DNA from: VBDM01 sp035651815
GTDB lineage: Bacteria > Pseudomonadota > Gammaproteobacteria > Burkholderiales > SG8-39
Assembly: GCA_035651815.1 (NCBI GenBank)
Contig: DASRFB010000022.1
Coordinates: 1 to 63,788 of the forward strand
Reading direction: 5' to 3'
Length of the DNA: 63,788 bases
Shown: in pieces, positions 26,418 through 36,456 of the stretch
How the letters are laid out: the number at the start of each line of letters is the position of its first letter
Numbering within the stretch: the stretch's first letter is position 1
The notes under the pieces: generated by a model
Told to the model about the DNA's origin: nothing
What the model saw: the letters and a program-made list of their open reading frames with translations, nothing else
Databases searched by the model: none
Translations under genes and position numbers: made by a program

Positions 26418-28085
26418 TCAGGTTTCGTGATGGTGATGGTGCCCGTGATCGTGGTCATGATGATGACCGTGCGGGCGTCCGTGCGGCAGACGCGGGTCGG
26501 CCTTGAACACCAGCGACTTGACCGTGACCGGGACGGTATTCGACGGCAGCCGGATGCGGCCCAGGTCGATATAGTCGAAGTCCCAGAGGGTGACGCCGTC
26601 GATCACCAGGATCTCGCTCGCGACGCGCATCTCGTCGCGCAGGATGTGGCCGAGCGTCTGCGCGATGTCGCCGTCGAGCACGACGTAGAGCGGCTTCGCC
26701 GCGGCGAGGGTCGCGGGCATCGCGGCGACGAGCGCCCGCGCGAACGCGGCCACGCGCTCGTACAGCGGCGGCCCCTGCCAGCGGAACGCGAGCGCGACCT
26801 CGGTCTCGCCCTCGGTCAGGTCGAACGCGGTGAAGTGCCCGCGGATCGCCTGCGCGAGCGCGCGCTCGTCGATCTGCGCGCCGAAGCGGTACGGCGGCTG
26901 CAGCACCTGCAGGTTGCGCCGCGGCAGCAGCGCCGCGTGCTCCGAGATGTAGATGGTGTTGCCCGAGAGCTGCACGCTGTACTCCGAGGCCCCGAGCGCC
27001 GTCGCGCGGATGCACTCGCCCGGCGGCAGCAGCGGCCAGGGCAGCGCGCCCGCGTCGAGCCGGCGGCGCAGCGCCTGCCCGAGCAGGCGTCCGAGGTCGC
27101 CGAAGTCGCGCTTCTCGCGGCCGTAGACGTACTCGGCGACCCCGCCCGAGAACATGACGCCGTCGACGCCGTCCTCGGGCCACGGCAGCGGCTGGGTGAG
27201 CCACAGGCTCTCGACCGCGGGCGGCGCCGGCCGGCGCACGAGCGCCGCGACCAGCGTGTCGGCCATCGATTCGGCGACGCGCGCCAGGTCCTGGCGCGAT
27301 GCCTTGCCGCCGAGCCGCCAGTCGAAGCCCGCGTCCGCGGCGTGGCGGCGGCCCGTCGGATCCAGACGGACGATGACGCCGGGCTCGTCGACCACGACCA
27401 GCCGCCCGCCGATGTGGATCGCGGCGGTCGCCGTGACGCGCCCGCGCTCGACCAGCGCGAGCTTGGTCGTGCCGCCGCCGATGTCGACGTTCAGGATGCG
27501 GCGCTCGCCGTCGTGCGAGGCGGCGGCCGCGCCCGAGCCGTAAGCGGCGAGCATCGCCTCCATGTGGTGGCCGGCGCTCGCGCACACGAACTCGCCGCCC
27601 TGCTCGGCGAGCACTCCCGCGATCGCTTCGGCGTTCTCGCGCCGCAGCGCCTCGCCCGTGAGGATGACGACGCCGGCGTCGATGTTGTCGGGGTGCAGCT
27701 TCGCGTCCTCGTAGGCGCGGTCGATGATGCCGCCGAGCTTCGCCTCGTCGATCAGGGTCTCGCTCTGGTACGGCGTGAGCGACACGGGCGACTGGTACAG
27801 CGTCTCGCGCGAGACGACGAAATAACGGCTGGTGAGGTCCTCCGCGAGCCGGCGCAGGTTGAGCCGCGAGAACACCACCTGCGTGCCCGAGGAGCCGATG
27901 TCCATGCCGACCGAGACGAGCGACACGTTGTCCTGCATCCACAGCGGGTCGTGCCCGGGCGCGTCGGGGCCGAGATCGTCGTGGTCGTGATCGTGGTCGA
28001 AGGCGTCGTCGCCCTCGTGGCTGTGGCCGTAATCCTCGCCGTGGACGTGGTCGGCGATCGTGTGCGGGCGTTTCTCCTGGGGCAT
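26418..28085 (-). CDS. EutA-family ATPase with histidine-rich N- and C-terminal tails, paralogue 2
   Basis: 555 residues. The core (about 52-530) repeats paralogue 1: LVSVGMDIGSSGTQVVFSRL, TGEALRRENAEAI, ILNVDIGGGTTKLALVERG, VMFSGGVAEYVYGREKRDFGDLG and IRATALGASEYSVQLSGNTIYIS. Added to it are an acidic His-rich N-terminus (nine His in the first 45 residues, including AFDHDHDHDD) and a C-terminus with twelve His in the last 23 (PHGHHHDHDHGHHHHH). Such tails bind Ni, Zn, Co or Cu in HypB, UreE and CooJ. No eutBC is present. Its partner may be a metalloenzyme it matures or repairs, which is inference. The MFS gene follows. Confidence 0.82.
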   Translation of the reverse strand: MPQEKRPHTIADHVHGEDYGHSHEGDDAFDHDHDHDDLGPDAPGHDPLWMQDNVSLVSVGMDIGSSGTQVVFSRLNLRRLAEDLTSRYFVVSRETLYQSPVSLTPYQSETLIDEAKLGGIIDRAYEDAKLHPDNIDAGVVILTGEALRRENAEAIAGVLAEQGGEFVCASAGHHMEAMLAAYGSGAAAASHDGERRILNVDIGGGTTKLALVERGRVTATAAIHIGGRLVVVDEPGVIVRLDPTGRRHAADAGFDWRLGGKASRQDLARVAESMADTLVAALVRRPAPPAVESLWLTQPLPWPEDGVDGVMFSGGVAEYVYGREKRDFGDLGRLLGQALRRRLDAGALPWPLLPPGECIRATALGASEYSVQLSGNTIYISEHAALLPRRNLQVLQPPYRFGAQIDERALAQAIRGHFTAFDLTEGETEVALAFRWQGPPLYERVAAFARALVAAMPATLAAAKPLYVVLDGDIAQTLGHILRDEMRVASEILVIDGVTLWDFDYIDLGRIRLPSNTVPVTVKSLVFKADPRLPHGRPHGHHHDHDHGHHHHHET

Positions 28086-28173
28086 GCCCGCTAGTTTACC
28101 TTGGGAGCGGCCGGCGGACCGCCGTTCCGTCTGGGAGAACGCGCCGCTTTTCTCGTTCGGCTCCCGACCGCGC

Positions 28174-28497
28174 TCAGCGCTCGAGCAGGTTTTTCTTGTC
28201 CTTCACCTTCGCCCACTCGTCGGCGTCGCCGGGCGCTTCCTTGCGCTCGACGATCGGCTTCCAGATCTTGGCGAGCTCGGCGTTGGTCGCGATGAAGGCT
28301 CGCTGCTCGGGCGGGACGTCGTCCTCGGCGAAGATCGCCTCGACCGGGCATTCGGGCACGCACAGCGTGCAGTCGATGCACTCGTCCGGGTCGATCACCA
28401 GCATGTTGGGCCCTTCGCGAAAGCAGTCCACCGGGCAAACGTCGACACAGTCGGTGTATTTGCACTTGATGCAGCTTTCGGTGACCACGTACGCCAT
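28174..28497 (-). CDS. fdxA: seven-iron ferredoxin FdxA
   Basis: 107 residues, the usual length. The N-terminus MAYVVTESCIKCKYTDCVDVCPVDCF supplies the 3Fe-4S set and one 4Fe-4S Cys, and CIDCTLCVPECPVEAIF the rest. The tail KIWKPIVERKEAPGDADEWAKV is characteristic of the Azotobacter FdI / FdxA group. It is a cytoplasmic low-potential electron carrier. It is divergent from trxA across a 247-base gap, so both may be promoted from there; the gap shows no other gene. Confidence 0.93.
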   Translation of the reverse strand: MAYVVTESCIKCKYTDCVDVCPVDCFREGPNMLVIDPDECIDCTLCVPECPVEAIFAEDDVPPEQRAFIATNAELAKIWKPIVERKEAPGDADEWAKVKDKKNLLER

Positions 28498-28744
28498 GAG
28501 GGCGGGACCTCGCTAGAGGAAGCTCGGGAGACGTCCGGCGGAGCCGGGCGACGGAGCGCGGATTTTAGCACGCACGGCGCGCCGAAGCCTCTCTTTTGCC
28601 AGCGAAAATAACCCGTTAGGCCCCATGGGCATGCTTTCGCGGGCGAGCGAATTGGGCTAGCATACGCTTGAACTCGCCGGGCCCTGCCCCGATATCCATT
28701 CCCTGCCAGCGGCGCCGCCGCGAACCCATTCCGAGGAAGACTCC

Positions 28745-29071
28745 ATGAGCGACCTGATCCACCACGTGAGCGACAACACCTTCGAGCCCGAAGTGCTCAA
28801 GTCCGACGTCCCCGTCCTCGTGGACTACTGGGCGGAGTGGTGCGGCCCCTGCAAGGCGATCGCGCCGGTGCTCGACGAGGTGGCGAAGGAGTACTCGGGC
28901 AAGCTGAAAGTGGCGAAGGTGAACGTCGACGAGAACCAGGAGATCCCGCGCAAGTACGGCATCCGCGGCATCCCGACGCTGATGCTGTTCAAGAACGGCA
29001 ACGTCGAGGCGCAAAAGGTGGGCGCGCTTTCCAAGTCGCAGCTCACCGCGTTCCTTGACAGCAACATCTAA
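28745..29071 (+). CDS. trxA: thioredoxin
   Basis: 108 residues with the active site WAEWCGPCKAIAPVLDE and the cis-proline loop IRGIPTLMLFKNG. A general cytoplasmic disulfide reductase fed by thioredoxin reductase, and a possible electron donor to the ribonucleotide reductase encoded in this window. GAGGAAGA precedes the ATG. It lies upstream of rho, the order typical of proteobacteria. Confidence 0.95.
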   Translation: MSDLIHHVSDNTFEPEVLKSDVPVLVDYWAEWCGPCKAIAPVLDEVAKEYSGKLKVAKVNVDENQEIPRKYGIRGIPTLMLFKNGNVEAQKVGALSKSQLTAFLDSNI

Positions 29072-29241
29072 CTCTTCTATTCTCGCCGCAAAAGGTCGGT
29101 GGCGGAGATAGCCGCCGGCCCTCCGGTGCCCGGGACCGCTTCTTCGTAACTGAGGGTGCCGGGCGCAATCCTCCCCGTTTCGGTTCCCTGCTTTACCTCT
29201 GCGAACGGTCTGAGGGTGTTCATCCCACGCGAGCGTCGTTT

Positions 29242-30501
<1,260 letters not shown>

Positions 30502-30623
30502 CCGGTGCGTTGATTCGCGGCCCCTGATCTGCGAAAATTAGCGATTTTCCACGGGCTTGCAACGCGGCCGCGGGGTCCCGCGCGAAGCCGGCGAGACCAA
30601 GCCCACTGCCAAGGAAAGCGCCC

Positions 30624-30857
30624 ATGAAAGCGAAGATCCATCCCGAATACAAGGAAGTCCAGGTCACGTGCAGCTGCGGCAACACGTTCGTGACGCGCTC
30701 GACGCTGGGCAAGCCGCTTCACGTCGAGGTGTGCTCGGCGTGCCATCCGTTCTACACGGGCAAGCAGAAGATCGTCGACACCGCGGGGCGGGTCGAGAAA
30801 TTCCGCCAGAAGTACGCCGGCAAGAAGACGACCAAGGCCAAGCAGGCGTCCGCGTAG
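30624..30857 (+). CDS. rpmE: 50S ribosomal protein L31, zinc-binding type
   Basis: 77 residues. MKAKIHPEYKEVQVTCSCGNTF and VEVCSACHPFYTGKQKIVDTAGRVEKF give the four Cys (CxC and CxxC) of the C+ form that binds Zn. The C-terminal extension is Lys/Ala-rich. The ribosome site AAGGAAAG lies just upstream. A strong terminator follows about 45 bases after the stop. Confidence 0.95.
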   Translation: MKAKIHPEYKEVQVTCSCGNTFVTRSTLGKPLHVEVCSACHPFYTGKQKIVDTAGRVEKFRQKYAGKKTTKAKQASA

Positions 30858-30892
30858 GTCCGTCCAGACGTTCGTCCGCGGGCTCGTCCGCG

Positions 30893-32554
30893 ATGTCCGA
30901 AAAAGAGGCAGCTTCGGCTGCCTTTTTCATTGGGCGGCGCCTGCGGCTGCCGCGCGCGCCCGTCGTGCTGCCGATCGCGCCGGTGCTGCTCGTGCTGGTG
31001 GCGGCCGCCTATGTCCTGCCCGGCGTGCTCGCGCACGACCCCTGGAAGACCGAGGACGCGATCGGCATCGGCATCGTGCACCAGATGCTGGTGCACGGCC
31101 AGTGGCTCATCCCGCATCTCGCCGGCGAGCCGTACTTCGACGACGGGCCGCTGTACTACTGGCTCGCCGCGCTGTGCGCCAAGATCGCGTCGCCGATCTT
31201 CGCGGTGCACGACGGCGCGCGCCTCGCGAGCGCGCTCGCCATGGGGGCGGCGCTCGCGTGCGTGTATCACACGGGGCGCGAGCTGTACGATCGCGCCGCC
31301 GGCACCGCGGCCGCGCTGGTCCTGCTCGGGTCGCTCGGCCTGCTCGTGCACGCGCACGAGACGCTCGCCGAGATGGGCATGCTCGCCGCGCACGCGTTCG
31401 CGCTGCTCGCGATCGCCATCGCGCCGCGGCACGTCGGACGCGCCGCGCTGCTGCTCGGGGTCGGGCTCGTCTCGGCGCTGCTCTCCAAGGGCCCGGCCGC
31501 GGTCGTCGCGCCCGCCCTCGCCGCGCTCGCGGCGCCGGCTCTTTCCGAGCGCTGGCGCACCCGCCGCTACGCGCTCGCGCTGGCGGGCGGTGTCGCGCTC
31601 GCCGCCGCGGTCGCGCTGGGCTGGGGATTCTGGGTCGAGTCGCGCTATCCGGGGCTCGCGTGGGCGCTGCTGCGCCTCGAGGTCTCGGATTTCGCGCCGC
31701 CGGGCTGGCGCAGCGCGAGCGGATGCGCCGAGGTGCTCGCGTGGGCGGCCTGGCCGGCGTGGCCGATCGCCGCGTGGGCGCTGTGGGAACGCCGCCGCCG
31801 CGCGTACGAGCCCGGTACGCGGCTGCTGATCGTCGCGGCCGCGGCGTCGCTCGCCGTGGTGCTCGCGCACCGGGACGTGCGCGAGGTGCACGCCATGCAG
31901 GCGATCCTGCCGCTCGCCGTGCTCGCCGGATCGAGCGCCGGCACGCTGCGGCGCGGCGCGGCGAACGCGCTCGCCTGGTTCGGCGCGCTCAGCGCCATCC
32001 TGTTCGGGCTCGTCGTGTGGCTGGGCTGGCTGGTGATGATGAGCGGCCATCCCGAGCGGATCGCGCGCGGCTACACCCGGCTCGAGCCCGGCTTCGTCGC
32101 GCAGTTCTCGTGGATCGCGCTTCTGGTCGCGCTCGCGCTGACGCTCGGCTGGGTGTGGCTGCTCCTGCGCGCGGAGCGCTCGACGCTGCGCGGCGTCACC
32201 TACTGGTGCTGCGGGCTGGTGCTCGTCTGGGGTCTGCTGATGACGCTGATGCTGCACTGGATCGATTACGGCAAGAGCTACCGCCCGGTCGCGCTCTCCA
32301 TGCGCAAGGCGATCCCGGAGAACGTGCGCTGCATCGAGAGCCGCGGCCTCGGGGAGGCGCAGCGCGCCGCGTTCGATTACCATGCCGAGGTCCTCACGGT
32401 GCGCCTCGAGCGCCGCGATACCGCGGGCTGCCCGATGCTGCTCGTGCAGGGGACGCCCGACGTCGGCGAAGGCGTCGGCCCGGGATGGATCTTCGTGTGG
32501 GAAGGCAACCGCCCGCGCGACCACGAGCGCTACCGGCTGTACCGGCGCCAGTGA
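30893..32554 (+). CDS. GT39/ArnT-like membrane glycosyltransferase
   Basis: Up to 553 residues with about 11 TM helices. The first periplasmic loop HDPWKTEDAIGIGIVHQML...PHLAGEPYFDDGPLYYWL has the Asp and Glu of GT-C / PMT-type enzymes that take sugars from polyprenyl phosphate and transfer them to lipid A or proteins. KGPAAVVAPALAALAAP and WGFWVESRYPGLAW are also family-like. The start is doubtful: the terminator of rpmE lies inside codons 3-12 of the ATG at 30893. A later GTG near 30964, just before the first TM, is an alternative. Confidence 0.72.
   Translation: MSEKEAASAAFFIGRRLRLPRAPVVLPIAPVLLVLVAAAYVLPGVLAHDPWKTEDAIGIGIVHQMLVHGQWLIPHLAGEPYFDDGPLYYWLAALCAKIASPIFAVHDGARLASALAMGAALACVYHTGRELYDRAAGTAAALVLLGSLGLLVHAHETLAEMGMLAAHAFALLAIAIAPRHVGRAALLLGVGLVSALLSKGPAAVVAPALAALAAPALSERWRTRRYALALAGGVALAAAVALGWGFWVESRYPGLAWALLRLEVSDFAPPGWRSASGCAEVLAWAAWPAWPIAAWALWERRRRAYEPGTRLLIVAAAASLAVVLAHRDVREVHAMQAILPLAVLAGSSAGTLRRGAANALAWFGALSAILFGLVVWLGWLVMMSGHPERIARGYTRLEPGFVAQFSWIALLVALALTLGWVWLLLRAERSTLRGVTYWCCGLVLVWGLLMTLMLHWIDYGKSYRPVALSMRKAIPENVRCIESRGLGEAQRAAFDYHAEVLTVRLERRDTAGCPMLLVQGTPDVGEGVGPGWIFVWEGNRPRDHERYRLYRRQ
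30901..30928 (+). terminator. rho-independent terminator after rpmE, inside the next ORF
   Basis: The stem AGGCAGC (30906-30912), a UUCG tetraloop and GCTGCCT (30917-30923) are followed by TTTTC; the preceding AAAAG can extend the pairing. It sits 43 bases after the L31 stop and overlaps the first codons predicted for the glycosyltransferase. Confidence 0.85.
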
Positions 32555-32597
32555 GCGCGGACGGCACCAAACCGCCGGTAAACGCTCAAAGCAGGAC

Positions 32598-34169
32598 ATG
32601 TCCGCACTGACCGAATCCCCCGCGTGGCGAGCGCTCGCGGCGCACCGGCGCAAGATGGCGAGCGCGTCCCTGCGCGACCTGTTCGCCGCCGATCCGGAGC
32701 GCGCCCGGCGCTGCTCGCTCGATTTCGGCGAGATCCTGCTCGACTATTCCAAGCACCTCGCGGACGAGGAGACGCTGCGGCTGCTGGTCGCGCTCGCCGA
32801 GCAGGCGGACGTGCGCGGCTGGACCCGGCGCATGTTCGCGGGCGACCCCATCAACGCCAGCGAGGGACGCGCCGTGCTGCACGTGGCGCTGCGCTCCGAC
32901 GCGAGCGTGTTTCCGGAGGGCCGCGACGTCATGCCGCTCGTGCGCGCGGCGCGCGAGCGGATGCGCCGCTTCGTGGAGGACGCGCACCGCGGCGCGCTGA
33001 CCGGCGCGAGCGGCGAGCGCATCACCGACGTCGTCAACATCGGCATCGGCGGCTCGGACCTCGGCCCGCGCATGGCGACGCGCGCTCTGCGCCGCCATCG
33101 CGCGCCCGGCAGCCCGCGCCTGCACTTCGTCGCCAACATCGATCCGGCCGACCTGGACGCGGCGCTCGAGGGCCTCGCGCCCGCCACGACGCTGTTCGTC
33201 GTCGCGTCGAAGACGTTCACCACCGCCGAGACGCTGGACAACGCCGCGCGCGCGCGCCGCTGGCTCGAATCGCGGCTCGGCACCGGCGCCGCGCTCGGCC
33301 GCCACTTCGCCGCGGTCACCGCGAACGAGGCGGGCGCGGCATCGCTCGGCGTGGCGCCCGAGCGCGTCTTCCCGATGTGGGACTGGGTCGGCGGCCGCTA
33401 CTCGGTCTGGTCGGCGGTCGGGTTGCCGCTCGCGCTCTCGATCGGCATGGACCGGTTCGACGAGATGCTCGAGGGCGCCCGCGACATGGACGCGCACTTC
33501 CGCACGGCGCCGCTCGAGCGCAACATGCCCGTGCTGCTCGCGCTGCTGGAAATCTGGTACGTCGATTTCTTCGGCGCGCAGAGCCGCGTGGTCCTGCCCT
33601 ACGGCGAGGACCTGCGCGACTTCCCCGCGTACCTGCAGCAGCTCGAGATGGAGTCGAACGGCAAGCGCGTCGACCGCGCCGGCCGCCCGGTGGATTACGC
33701 GACCGCGCCGGTCGTCTGGGGCGCCTCGGGCACGCCGAGCCAGCACTCGTTCCACCAGATGCTGCACCAGGGCACCGCGCTCGTGCCGGCCGACTTCATC
33801 GTCTTCGCGGACCGCCGCGGCGGCGCGTCGCACGCGGCGCTCGTCGCGAACGCGCTCGCGCAAAGCGCTGCGCTCATGGAGGGCGACCGCACCGAGGATC
33901 CTCAGCGGGCGCTGCCCGGCGACCGGCCTTCGAGCGTCATCGTGCTCGAGCGGCTCGCGCCCGAGGCGCTCGGCCAGCTGATCGCGCTGTACGAGCACAA
34001 GGTCTTCGTCGAAGGCGTGATCTGGAACATCAACAGCTTCGACCAGTGGGGCGTCGAGATGGGCAAGCGGGTCGCGCGCACGCTGCTGCCGCGGCTGCTC
34101 GAGGGCGGCGACGCCGCCGGGCTCGACGCCTCGACGCGCGCGCTGCTCGCGCGGCTGCGCGGCCGCTGA
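32598..34169 (+). CDS. pgi: glucose-6-phosphate isomerase
   Basis: 523 residues from the ATG at 32598. PGI signatures are all present: NIGIGGSDLGPRMATRAL, ASKTFTTAETLDNA, FPMWDWVGGRYSVWSAVGLPLALSIG (catalytic Glu and Arg region), YGEDLRDFPAYLQQLEMESNGK and GTPSQHSFHQMLHQGT. It interconverts glucose 6-phosphate and fructose 6-phosphate in the cytosol. It is followed at 40 bases by the DUF6494 gene and then a D-lactate dehydrogenase on the same strand. Confidence 0.95.
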   Translation: MSALTESPAWRALAAHRRKMASASLRDLFAADPERARRCSLDFGEILLDYSKHLADEETLRLLVALAEQADVRGWTRRMFAGDPINASEGRAVLHVALRSDASVFPEGRDVMPLVRAARERMRRFVEDAHRGALTGASGERITDVVNIGIGGSDLGPRMATRALRRHRAPGSPRLHFVANIDPADLDAALEGLAPATTLFVVASKTFTTAETLDNAARARRWLESRLGTGAALGRHFAAVTANEAGAASLGVAPERVFPMWDWVGGRYSVWSAVGLPLALSIGMDRFDEMLEGARDMDAHFRTAPLERNMPVLLALLEIWYVDFFGAQSRVVLPYGEDLRDFPAYLQQLEMESNGKRVDRAGRPVDYATAPVVWGASGTPSQHSFHQMLHQGTALVPADFIVFADRRGGASHAALVANALAQSAALMEGDRTEDPQRALPGDRPSSVIVLERLAPEALGQLIALYEHKVFVEGVIWNINSFDQWGVEMGKRVARTLLPRLLEGGDAAGLDASTRALLARLRGR

Positions 34170-34210
34170 GCGCGTATACTGCACATCGACACGACGGCGA
34201 GAGGCGAGCG

Positions 34211-34417
34211 ATGAACGAAGACACTTTCAACATCAGCATTCGCAAGTTCCTGAAGATGGTGGGCGTCAGCTCCCAGCGCGAGATCGAGCACGCGGTCGAG
34301 AAGGCGCGATCGAGCGGCGCGATCCGGGGCAACGAGAAGTTCCCGGCCTCGGTGACGCTCGACGTGCCGGGGCTGAAGCTCTCGGTGAAGTTCGAGGGCA
34401 AGATCGAGCTGGAGTAG
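34211..34417 (+). CDS. DUF6494-type small protein
   Basis: 68 residues: NEDTFNISIRKFLKMVGVSSQREIEHAVEKA then a short beta-like C-terminal half (FPASVTLDVPGLKLSVKFEGKIELE). This matches a conserved short proteobacterial family (DUF6494 by my recollection) with no known function. GAGGCGAG precedes the ATG. The stop codon is immediately followed by the ATG of the D-lactate dehydrogenase, so they are cotranscribed and coupled. Confidence 0.75.
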   Translation: MNEDTFNISIRKFLKMVGVSSQREIEHAVEKARSSGAIRGNEKFPASVTLDVPGLKLSVKFEGKIELE

Positions 34418-35803
34418 ATGAACAAGCCCCGCGAGCTCGACGCGACGCTCCTGGAAGAGCTGCGCGCGCTGCTCGGCGATCGCGTCTCGACCACGCGCGC
34501 GGTGCGCGAGCACCACGGCAAGGACGAGTCCTACTTCCCCTACGCGCCGCCCGACGCGGTCGTCTTCCCGGAATCGACCGAGGAGGTCCGCGACGTCGTG
34601 AACCTGTGCCGCCGGCACCGGACGCCGATCATCCCGTTCGGCGTCGGCACCTCGCTCGAGGGTCACGTGCTCGCGATCCGCGGCGGCGTCTGCGTCGATC
34701 TCTCGCGCATGAACCGGGTGCTCGCGGTGCACGAGGCCGATCTCGACGCCGTGGTGCAGGCGGGCGTGACGCGCAAGCAGCTGAACGAGCACATCCGCCA
34801 CTCCGGGCTGATGTTCCCGATCGATCCCGGCGCCGACGCCACGCTCGGCGGCATGGCCTCGACGCGCGCCTCGGGCACGAACGCGGTGCGCTACGGCACG
34901 ATGCGCGAGAACGTGCTCGCGCTGAAGGTCGTCCTCGCCGACGGCCGGGTGATCACGACCTCCCGCCGCTCGCGCAAGTCCGCGGCAGGCTACGAGCTGA
35001 CGCGCCTCTTCGTCGGCGCCGAAGGCACGCTCGGGATCATCACCGAGCTCACCGTGCGCCTCTACGCCGTGCCCGAGGCGATCTCGGCCGCCGTCTGCTC
35101 CTTCGCCGACATGGCCGGCGCCGTGAGCACGGTGATCCAGACGCTGCAGGCGGGCGTCCCGATCGCGCGCAGCGAGGCGCTTTGCGGGACGACGATGAAG
35201 GCGATCAACGCGCACTCGAAGACGAGCTGGCGCGAGCAGCCGACGCTCTTCCTCGAGTTTCACGGCAGCAAGGCGGGCGTCGAGGAGCAGGCGCGGCTCG
35301 TCCAGGAGATCGCCCGCGAGCACGGCGGGATGGACTTCGAGTGGACCACGAAGCCGGAGGACCGCAACCGGCTGTGGTCTGCGCGCCACCAGGCCTACTT
35401 CGCCTGCCTGCAGCTGCGGCCCGGCTCGCGCGCCGTCTCGACCGACGTGTGCGTGCCGATCTCTCGACTGACCGAGTGCATCGTCGAGACGTCCGAGGAC
35501 ATCGCGCGCGCATCAATGCCGATCCCGCTCTTCGGCCACGTCGGCGACGGCAACTTCCACTGCGAGATCCTCATCCGCCCCGACGACGAGGCGGAGCTCG
35601 CCGAGGCGCGCGCCTTCAACGAGCGCGTGGTCAACCGCGCGCTCGCGATGGAAGGCACCTGCACCGGCGAGCACGGCATCGGCTTCGGCAAGATCAAGTC
35701 GCTGCGGAAGGAATTGGGCGACGCGGTCGACCTCATGGCGTCGCTCAAGCGCGCCCTCGACCCGGAGAACCTCATGAACCCCGGGAAGGTCGTCGAGCTC
35801 TAG
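34418..35803 (+). CDS. FAD-linked D-lactate dehydrogenase/glycolate oxidase GlcD-type
   Basis: 461 residues. The PCMH FAD domain has PIIPFGVGTSLEGHVLAIRGGVCVDLSRMN, GADATLGGMASTRASGTNAVRYGTMRENVLALKVVLADG and LFVGAEGTLGIITELTVRLY. The C-terminal FAD-oxidase domain has FGHVGDGNFHCEI and GTCTGEHGIGFGKIKSLRKEL, the conserved His and Glu residues. It oxidises D-lactate or a related 2-hydroxyacid and passes electrons to a cytochrome or quinone. There is no signal or TM, so it is probably peripheral. It overlaps the convergent orn gene by four bases. Confidence 0.9.
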   Translation: MNKPRELDATLLEELRALLGDRVSTTRAVREHHGKDESYFPYAPPDAVVFPESTEEVRDVVNLCRRHRTPIIPFGVGTSLEGHVLAIRGGVCVDLSRMNRVLAVHEADLDAVVQAGVTRKQLNEHIRHSGLMFPIDPGADATLGGMASTRASGTNAVRYGTMRENVLALKVVLADGRVITTSRRSRKSAAGYELTRLFVGAEGTLGIITELTVRLYAVPEAISAAVCSFADMAGAVSTVIQTLQAGVPIARSEALCGTTMKAINAHSKTSWREQPTLFLEFHGSKAGVEEQARLVQEIAREHGGMDFEWTTKPEDRNRLWSARHQAYFACLQLRPGSRAVSTDVCVPISRLTECIVETSEDIARASMPIPLFGHVGDGNFHCEILIRPDDEAELAEARAFNERVVNRALAMEGTCTGEHGIGFGKIKSLRKELGDAVDLMASLKRALDPENLMNPGKVVEL

Positions 35804-36363
35804 CCGGAGCGCGCGCTCTCCAGCTTCAGGAAGTTGTCGCGGTAGTACCTGAGCTCGTCGATGGACTCGTGGATGTCGGCGAGCGCCTCGTGCTTGCCCT
35901 GCTTCGCGAGCCCTTTGGAGATCTCCGGGCGCCAGCGGCGCGCCAGCTCCTTCAGCGTGCTGACGTCGAGGTTGCGGTAGTGAAGGTACGCCTCGAGGCG
36001 CGGCATGTATCGCGCGAGGAAGCGGCGGTCCTGGCAGATCGAGTTGCCGCACAGCGGCGAGGTCTTGCTCGGCACGTGCTCGGACACGAACGCGAGCAGC
36101 AAGTCCTCGGCGCCCGCCTCGGTCAGGACCGAGGCCTTCACCTTGTCGATCAGGCCGGTGCGCCCGTGCGTGCTCTTGTTCCAGTCGTCCATGCCGGCGA
36201 GCGTTTCGTCGGGTTGGTGCACGACCAGCACCGGCGCGGTCGCCACGGTCTCGAGCCGCGAGTCGGTGATCACCACGGCGACCTCGAGGATGCGGTCGCT
36301 GTCTGGATTGAGGCCCGTCATTTCCATGTCGAGCCAGACGAGGTTGTTCTGATCCTTGGCCAT
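35800..36363 (-). CDS. orn: oligoribonuclease
   Basis: 187 residues. DEDDh exonuclease motifs: VWLDMEMTGLNPDSDRILEVAVV (Exo I), CGNSICQDRRFLARYMP (Exo II), KQGKHEALADIHESIDELRYYR (Exo III with the His). It degrades di- and short oligoribonucleotides, including pGpG from c-di-GMP breakdown. Family members are typically about 180-190 residues. It is divergent from the M48 protease gene across about 93 bases. Confidence 0.94.
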   Translation of the reverse strand: MAKDQNNLVWLDMEMTGLNPDSDRILEVAVVITDSRLETVATAPVLVVHQPDETLAGMDDWNKSTHGRTGLIDKVKASVLTEAGAEDLLLAFVSEHVPSKTSPLCGNSICQDRRFLARYMPRLEAYLHYRNLDVSTLKELARRWRPEISKGLAKQGKHEALADIHESIDELRYYRDNFLKLESARSG

Positions 36364-36456
36364 TGCGTCGTGATGCGCCTGTGACGAGCCGCGTTCGCGT
36401 ATAAAATCCTAATTGTCGCACAACGTCGCCGCGCGCATCCCGCTCCCGCCGATACC

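Noticed and set aside
7825..28085. Reading the two EutA-like genes as an ethanolamine utilisation locus.
   Set aside because: No eutB, eutC, eutE, eutD, shell proteins or ethanolamine permease are in the window.
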